A model generated the notes under the pieces. That model saw only the letters and a list, made by a program, of their open reading frames with translations. It had not been told where the DNA came from and did no database searches. Shown here piece by piece: positions 60,023-64,000 of a stretch of DNA of 64,000 bases. Numbering within the stretch: position 1 is the stretch's first letter; each line of letters begins with the position of its first letter. This DNA comes from Nocardia rhizosphaerihabitans (GTDB taxonomy: Bacteria > Actinomycetota > Actinomycetes > Mycobacteriales > Mycobacteriaceae): positions 558,001-622,000 of the forward strand of contig NZ_BMNE01000004.1 in the NCBI RefSeq assembly GCF_014646295.1. Reading direction: 5' to 3'. A program made the position numbers and the translations under genes.

Positions 60023-61285
60023 ATGGCCCGACTCGACGTCAGCGAGAAAGCCGGGCAGATGACAGGTGATTCTGGGGGCCGGGTTCGCCTCGTCCGGCGG
60101 ATAGCCGTCGTCTTGCTGGTGGTCGCCACCGGGCTGTTCACGCTGACCGCCGTCGTCGCCGGTTATCTGCGCGCCGAGGTCCTCGACACCGACCACTATG
60201 TCGACACGATGGCGCCACTGGCCGACGATCCGGTGGTCCAGAACGCCGTCGCCGACGCGTTGACCAGGACCGTCATGGCCCGCCTCGATGTCGGGAGCGA
60301 GGCGTCCGGTCTGGTCGAGTCCGTCGACGACGCCGAGAACCGCGGCCCGCTCGTCGCGGCGCTGGTGCGTAGCCTGCCCTCGATGCTGGTGGCCCGATCC
60401 GAGGAACTGGTCAGGGACGCGGCGACCGTCGTCGTGCGCAGCGACGCCTTTCCACGGCTGTGGGACGCGGCCAACCGGCAGGCGCATCGCGGCCTGGTCG
60501 CGGCGGTGACGGGCGTGGACACCGGCGTCGTCCGGATAGCGGACGGCGTCATCTCGATCTCCCTTGACCAGATGCTGGACGAGGTCGGCGACGAGCTGGA
60601 CAGTCGCGGATTCGCCCTGGCGGACCGGGTCGTCGACCTGCGGTCCGAATTCGTGATCATCGAATCCGACGAGCTGGCCATGGCGCAGCGTGCCGTGCGT
60701 CTGCTCGATCGAACGGCGATCGTGCTCGAGGTCGCCGCGCTGGCCTGCGCGATCGGCGCGGTTCTGTTGGCGGGCAACGGTTTTCAGCGGCGCGCGGTCC
60801 TCGGTGTCGCCGCGAGCGTGCTGATGGCCATGGTCGTGCTCGCAGTGGTGCTGCTGATCGCGCGCGATGTGTACCTGGATCATGGTGCGGCGCACGTCAT
60901 CTCGGCGGAGGTCGCACGCACCGTCTTCGACACGCTGTTGCTTCCGTTGCGGGTGAGCATGCGGGTGGTCGCGGTGCTGGGTGCGTTGGCCGCACTCGGG
61001 GCCTTCCTGGCCGGTCCGTCGGCGCCGGCCGCCTGGGTGCGCACGACCGCCGACCGGGTGCTCGACCGGCTCCGCCGAGGCGAGCGCGGCCCGGTATCCG
61101 GCTTCGTCGCGGCGAATATCGGCTGGCTGCGGTACGCGGTGCTGATCGCCGCCGCGACGGTGCTCGTGTTCTGGGCCTACCCGACCGCGCGGGTGGCGGT
61201 GCTGATCGCGGTGGTCGCGGGCGTGGCATTGCTCGCGCTGGAGATCGTTGCCGGGCCACGACGGGTGTTGTCGCCGGATCGCTGA
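60023..61285 (+). CDS. integral membrane protein of unknown function
   Basis: The 420-residue product has one membrane span near the N-terminus (RIAVVLLVVATGLFTLTAVV, about residues 25-44). An extracytoplasmic domain of about 190 residues follows, with an LRAEVLDTDHYVDTMAPLAD start. Five or so further spans lie from residue 235 on. The motif LDTDHYVDTMAPLADDPVVQ is shared with many actinobacterial membrane proteins of unknown role. I prefer the ATG at 60023, preceded by GGCGGGG inside a small hairpin (CCGCCG/CGGCGG, 60001-60015) that could hide the ribosome binding site. ATG 60059 is the alternative. It is not obviously linked to ESX. Confidence 0.75.
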   Translation: MARLDVSEKAGQMTGDSGGRVRLVRRIAVVLLVVATGLFTLTAVVAGYLRAEVLDTDHYVDTMAPLADDPVVQNAVADALTRTVMARLDVGSEASGLVESVDDAENRGPLVAALVRSLPSMLVARSEELVRDAATVVVRSDAFPRLWDAANRQAHRGLVAAVTGVDTGVVRIADGVISISLDQMLDEVGDELDSRGFALADRVVDLRSEFVIIESDELAMAQRAVRLLDRTAIVLEVAALACAIGAVLLAGNGFQRRAVLGVAASVLMAMVVLAVVLLIARDVYLDHGAAHVISAEVARTVFDTLLLPLRVSMRVVAVLGALAALGAFLAGPSAPAAWVRTTADRVLDRLRRGERGPVSGFVAANIGWLRYAVLIAAATVLVFWAYPTARVAVLIAVVAGVALLALEIVAGPRRVLSPDR

Positions 61286-61439
61286 TTCGTTCAGATAGCT
61301 GGCGGATCGGTCCTGCTCGCTCACCAGGGGTGGCGGCACTGTCGGGGTTCGCTTCCGAACGGCGGTCTTATCGGGTCTTTCGCGCGTCGACCGGGTGAAG
61401 CCCGGCGAATTCCCAAGCTAGACAAGGTAATTAGAAGTG

Positions 61440-61455
61440 CGAACAGTGATGTTCG
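61440..61455. promoter_or_regulatory. candidate operator: CGAACA-GTGA-TGTTCG inverted repeat
   Basis: A perfect 6-bp inverted repeat with a 4-nt centre lies 46-61 nt upstream of the first AraC-type gene. It resembles an SOS box but has GTTCG and CGAAC arms separated by 6 nt rather than 4, so LexA is unlikely. It may be a regulator site for the AraC gene. Confidence 0.35.
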
Positions 61456-61500
61456 TTGTATTTGCTGACATGATGCCGGGCCTGGTGCAACGATCGGGCG

Positions 61501-62478
61501 ATGACGGCGTTCGAGGGCTTCCCCGAGGTCTGCTCGACGGAGCAGACCTCGTCACCGGAAGCGTTCGAGTACTGGGAGGAACTGGTCGGCGGGGCGATCA
61601 CGGAGGTGTCGATCGCGCCGACGGTCGACGGCCCGTTCGAGGGTCAGATCAGGTCGGCCGACTTCGGCGAGGTCGCAGTCGGCACCGTGCGGGTGCAGGG
61701 GCACGAACTGCGCCGCACCCGGCGCCACATCGCCAGGGCCGGCGAACTGCACGTCCTCGGCAGTGTCGTGCTGGGTGGCGGCGCCGAGGTGGAGCACGCG
61801 GGCAACCGGGTCGTGCTGACGCCGGGCTCGATGATCTTCTACGACACCGCCCGCCCGATCCTGTGGCGGTCGAATGCCATGATCGAGGACCTGACGATCC
61901 GGGTGCCGCGGCAGCGTGTCGTCGACTACCTCGGCATTCGCGCCGACGCGTTGCCCGCGGGAATGGTTATCGGCGAGGGTGGCGTCGGATTCACCCTGGC
62001 CAGGTTCTTCCGGCGGGTCGCTGAATTGCACCGCACCGATCCGCAGGCGGCCGCCGTGCTCGCGGGCAGCGGAATTGATCTGGTCGGCGCCGCCGCCGTG
62101 ATCGCCGCCGGTGTGCGGCCAGGGGAGTCGCAGGCGCTGGCCCTGAGTGGTCAGCAGGTCCTGGACTATCTGCGCGCCAACTTCACCGACCCGGGCCTCA
62201 CCGTCGACCGGATCGCGCAGGCCTGCCGGGTCTCGCGCCGCACGCTGTATCGCCTTGCCGAGGAGTTCGAGGGCGGACTCGGGGCGATGTTGCGCGGCCT
62301 GCGCGTGGAGCGGGCGCGAAAGTTGCTGGAGTCCGCCGATATCGGCTCGATCGCGAGGGTCGCCACCGCGTCCGGATTCGCGTCCGAACGTCAGTTCTAT
62401 CGCTCGTTCCGGGAGGCGACGGGCATGACGCCGGGGGAATACCGGATGGTTGCCCGGCGCCGGCCGGTGGCCCGCTGA
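61501..62478 (+). CDS. AraC-family transcriptional regulator 1
   Basis: The product has 325 residues. Residues 1-200 are a cupin-like sensing domain of the AraC_binding_2 type (EAFEYWEELVGGAITEVSIA, then LTPGSMIFYDTARPILWRSN). Residues 225-320 are the two-helix-turn-helix domain (LTVDRIAQACRVSRRTLYRL, then SGFASERQFYRSFREATGMT and PGEYRM). Such regulators sense small molecules and control nearby genes. An inverted repeat lies upstream. A second, clearly related regulator begins 158 nt after its stop on the same strand, and a third lies beyond, so this is a local amplification. The ligand and targets are unknown. Confidence 0.9.
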   Translation: MTAFEGFPEVCSTEQTSSPEAFEYWEELVGGAITEVSIAPTVDGPFEGQIRSADFGEVAVGTVRVQGHELRRTRRHIARAGELHVLGSVVLGGGAEVEHAGNRVVLTPGSMIFYDTARPILWRSNAMIEDLTIRVPRQRVVDYLGIRADALPAGMVIGEGGVGFTLARFFRRVAELHRTDPQAAAVLAGSGIDLVGAAAVIAAGVRPGESQALALSGQQVLDYLRANFTDPGLTVDRIAQACRVSRRTLYRLAEEFEGGLGAMLRGLRVERARKLLESADIGSIARVATASGFASERQFYRSFREATGMTPGEYRMVARRRPVAR

Positions 62479-62580
62479 GCGCGACACGACGCGGATCGGG
62501 CATGCGTGATAAGCATCACAAACCGGCCGTGCACGACCGAATGGTCCGGCCCGTATCTCCTGCAAAGGTCGGGGTCGGTT

Positions 62581-62606
62581 GAATATTTGATGAACGCCGA
62601 ATATTC
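62581..62606. promoter_or_regulatory. paired AT-rich GAATATT half-sites upstream of AraC gene 2
   Basis: GAATATT at 62581-62587 is repeated as the palindrome GAATATTC at 62599-62606, 18 nt apart, in an unusually AT-rich patch 30-56 nt before the second AraC-type gene. The spacing (nearly two helical turns) suits a dimeric regulator or a promoter element. Confidence 0.35.
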
Positions 62607-62636
62607 CATTCTGAATCGTACGGTGGCGAGGCATCC

Positions 62637-63734
62637 GTGAATCTGGCAGGCTCTGACATCAGGCGACGGGTGATTCGTTGTGACGCCCGCGGTTTGCTGG
62701 CCGGTTGGCAAGAGAGCGGGGTGGGTGGCGTGGAGTCGTCGGAGCCTCTCGTCGAGCTGCGGCTGAACGACGGTCCGGAATTGCGGGCCGGCGAGGCCTT
62801 CGCGCAGTGGGAGGCATCGCTGTCGGAAAGCTACGTGCCACTGGCGGTCGACCCCGAACGTGATCAGGCATTCCACGGGTGGATCGTGCGCGGCAGTATG
62901 CCCGGCTTCGAATTGTCCACGGTGGGCGCCAGTGGCCAGCGCATCCGGCGTACCAAGAGCGGTATCGCCCACACCGACGGCGAGTTCCTGTTCGTCAGCA
63001 TTATCACCGCGGGTTTCGGCAGGATGCACCAGGACGGGCGCATCGCGGTGGTGCGACCGGGTGACATGGTCTTCTACGACACCACCCGGCCCTATCACTG
63101 GGACCTGGACGGCTCGTGGTCACAGGTCGTGGCCAGGGTCCCGTTGGCCTTGCTCGGCGAACACGTGCCCACCGATCGCAGCGCGCTGCCCACTGCCGTG
63201 ACCGTGCAGGCCGACAGTCCCGGCGGTGTCGTGGCCGGTTTCTTCCGCGACCTGGCCCGGATCCAGGAGAACGCGCCCGAGCAGGCCACCGTGCTGGCCG
63301 CGAACGGGGTGAAACTGCTGGCCTCGGCGATCACACTCGCCGGTGGCTCTGTTCCGTCGGGGGCGTCGGCGCAGGCGTTGTCGCGGAAACAGGTGCTGTC
63401 GTTCATGCGCGCGCGGTGTACCGACGCGGGGCTGACCGTCGACGAGATCGCCCGCGCGTGCCTGGTGTCGCGGCGCAGCCTGTACCGGCTCTTCGACGAG
63501 ACCGGCGACGGGTTGAGCACCGTGCTGCGACGGATGCGGGTGGAGTGCGCGCAGGTCCTGTTGATCCGCGATGCCAGCCGGTCGACGGCGTCGATCGCAC
63601 AGGCCTCCGGGTTCGCCTCCGAACGCCATTTCTTCCGCGCTTTCCGGGTGGAGACCGGGATGACCCCCGGCGAATACCGGCTGGTCACGGCAGCCGATTC
63701 CGCTCGCGGCGAAGCCGGCCGCCACACCGCGTGA
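62637..63734 (+). CDS. AraC-family transcriptional regulator 2
   Basis: This 365-residue paralogue of the preceding regulator has AEAFAQWEASLSESYVPLAV-type sensing-domain text (here GEAFAQWEASLSESYVPLAV), VVRPGDMVFYDTTRPYHWDL, and a C-terminal helix-turn-helix domain (LTVDEIARACLVSRRSLYRL, then SGFASERHFFRAFRVETGMT). GAGG at 62628-62631 supports the GTG at 62637; inner GTGs at 62670 and 62718 are possible. The upstream spacer has paired GAATATT sites. Function is inferred only as a ligand-responsive regulator. Confidence 0.88.
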   Translation: MNLAGSDIRRRVIRCDARGLLAGWQESGVGGVESSEPLVELRLNDGPELRAGEAFAQWEASLSESYVPLAVDPERDQAFHGWIVRGSMPGFELSTVGASGQRIRRTKSGIAHTDGEFLFVSIITAGFGRMHQDGRIAVVRPGDMVFYDTTRPYHWDLDGSWSQVVARVPLALLGEHVPTDRSALPTAVTVQADSPGGVVAGFFRDLARIQENAPEQATVLAANGVKLLASAITLAGGSVPSGASAQALSRKQVLSFMRARCTDAGLTVDEIARACLVSRRSLYRLFDETGDGLSTVLRRMRVECAQVLLIRDASRSTASIAQASGFASERHFFRAFRVETGMTPGEYRLVTAADSARGEAGRHTA

Positions 63735-63819
63735 CCCGACACCACATGGGCGATATGTCCGAATTGGCGTGGCATACTGTCCGCACGCGGGCGGCATGGC
63801 GATCGAGGGAGGGCGCGGG

Positions 63820-64000
63820 GTGGTGCTGAATCGACGGACGACGGTCAGCGTTCGCACCGGACCCGATCAGCCTGCCCAACGCGTGGTCGAACGCTGGGAA
63901 CAGTTGATGAGCGAGACCTACATCCCGCTCGCGGTGACGCCCCTCGCGACCGAGCGGTTCGGCGGCCGGATCGTCGCCACCGAGTTCGACGGGCTGCTGG
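63820..64000 (+). CDS. AraC-family regulator 3, N-terminal fragment (cut by window end)
   Basis: The frame is open from GTG 63820 (or ATG 63796) to the last base, with GGAGGG at 63808-63813 as the ribosome binding site. The 60 visible codons read VVERWEQLMSETYIPLAVTP and then FGGRIVATEFDGLL, matching the start of the sensing domain in the two preceding AraC-type regulators (the WExxxSExYxPLAV block). It is therefore a third paralogue in tandem. The rest lies outside the window. Confidence 0.72.
   Translation, partial: MVLNRRTTVSVRTGPDQPAQRVVERWEQLMSETYIPLAVTPLATERFGGRIVATEFDGLL

Noticed and set aside
61439..61456. SOS (LexA) box upstream of the first AraC gene
   Set aside because: The arms CGAAC and GTTCG are present but are separated by six bases, whereas the actinobacterial LexA site needs four.
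1..64000. tRNA, rRNA, insertion sequences, phage or plasmid genes
   Set aside because: I looked for transposase, integrase and replication motifs and for tRNA-like cloverleaf sequences and saw none. Apart from the modular effector region, coding style is uniform across the window.

Overview
The window looks like a high-GC, mycolic-acid actinobacterium, most likely Nocardia or a close relative. The reasons are the very high GC at third codon positions, a complete mycobacterial-type ESX (type VII) secretion locus with PE, PPE, EspG and Esp-like accessory genes, and nocardial-type families (DUF6301-like, TY-Chap-like, DUF4254-like). The genus is an inference; no rRNA is present.

Layout. (1) 1-3164: two divergent WXG100-like plus YbaB-like gene pairs, with three small unknown genes between them, two of which have Cys4-type zinc motifs. 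The left pair is cut by the window edge. (2) 3180-24176: one uninterrupted 6,998-codon gene. It begins with a WXG100-like helical and membrane-associated head and continues through a string of modules: a His/Cys peptidase-like domain, two tandem HopA1-like domains, a PD-(D/E)xK nuclease-like domain, an HEFGH metallopeptidase domain, long coiled coils, a PPxPP tract and a small C-terminal domain. (3) 24219-28972: five tightly coupled genes downstream: an unknown small protein, a DUF6301-like protein, a TY-Chap-like chaperone, two YezG-like immunity paralogues and a YwqK/MORN-like protein. Together with the giant gene they look like a polymorphic effector, chaperone and immunity module. (4) 29140-36918: ESX substrates and accessory proteins (EspB-like, EspG, EspD/H-like, YbaB/EspL-like, EspC-like, EspA/E-like, PE, PPE, a second EspG, and two Esx proteins). 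(5) 36976-49302: the secretion machine, eccE(-), eccB(+), eccA(-), eccD, mycP and eccC, with hairpin terminators where genes converge. (6) 49304-54962: a GNAT acetyltransferase with a GntR/UTRA regulator, a DUF4254-like protein, and a 1,192-residue EspI-like ParA/MinD ATPase.

(7) 55104-59980: the ribosomal and transcription operon infA-rpmJ-rpsM-rpsK-rpsD-rpoA-rplQ, a strong terminator, then truA. This is the chromosomal neighbourhood where mycobacteria carry the minimal ESX-4 system, yet the ESX gene content here is ESX-1-like. (8) 60023-64000: an integral membrane protein and three tandem AraC-type regulators, the last cut by the window end.

How the parts work together (inference): EccB/C/D/E with MycP would form the membrane channel. 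EccA, EspG and TY-Chap-like chaperones would prepare substrates. The PE/PPE, Esx and EspA/B/C-like proteins, and probably the giant WXG100-headed protein, would be exported. The YezG-like and YwqK-like proteins would protect the producer.
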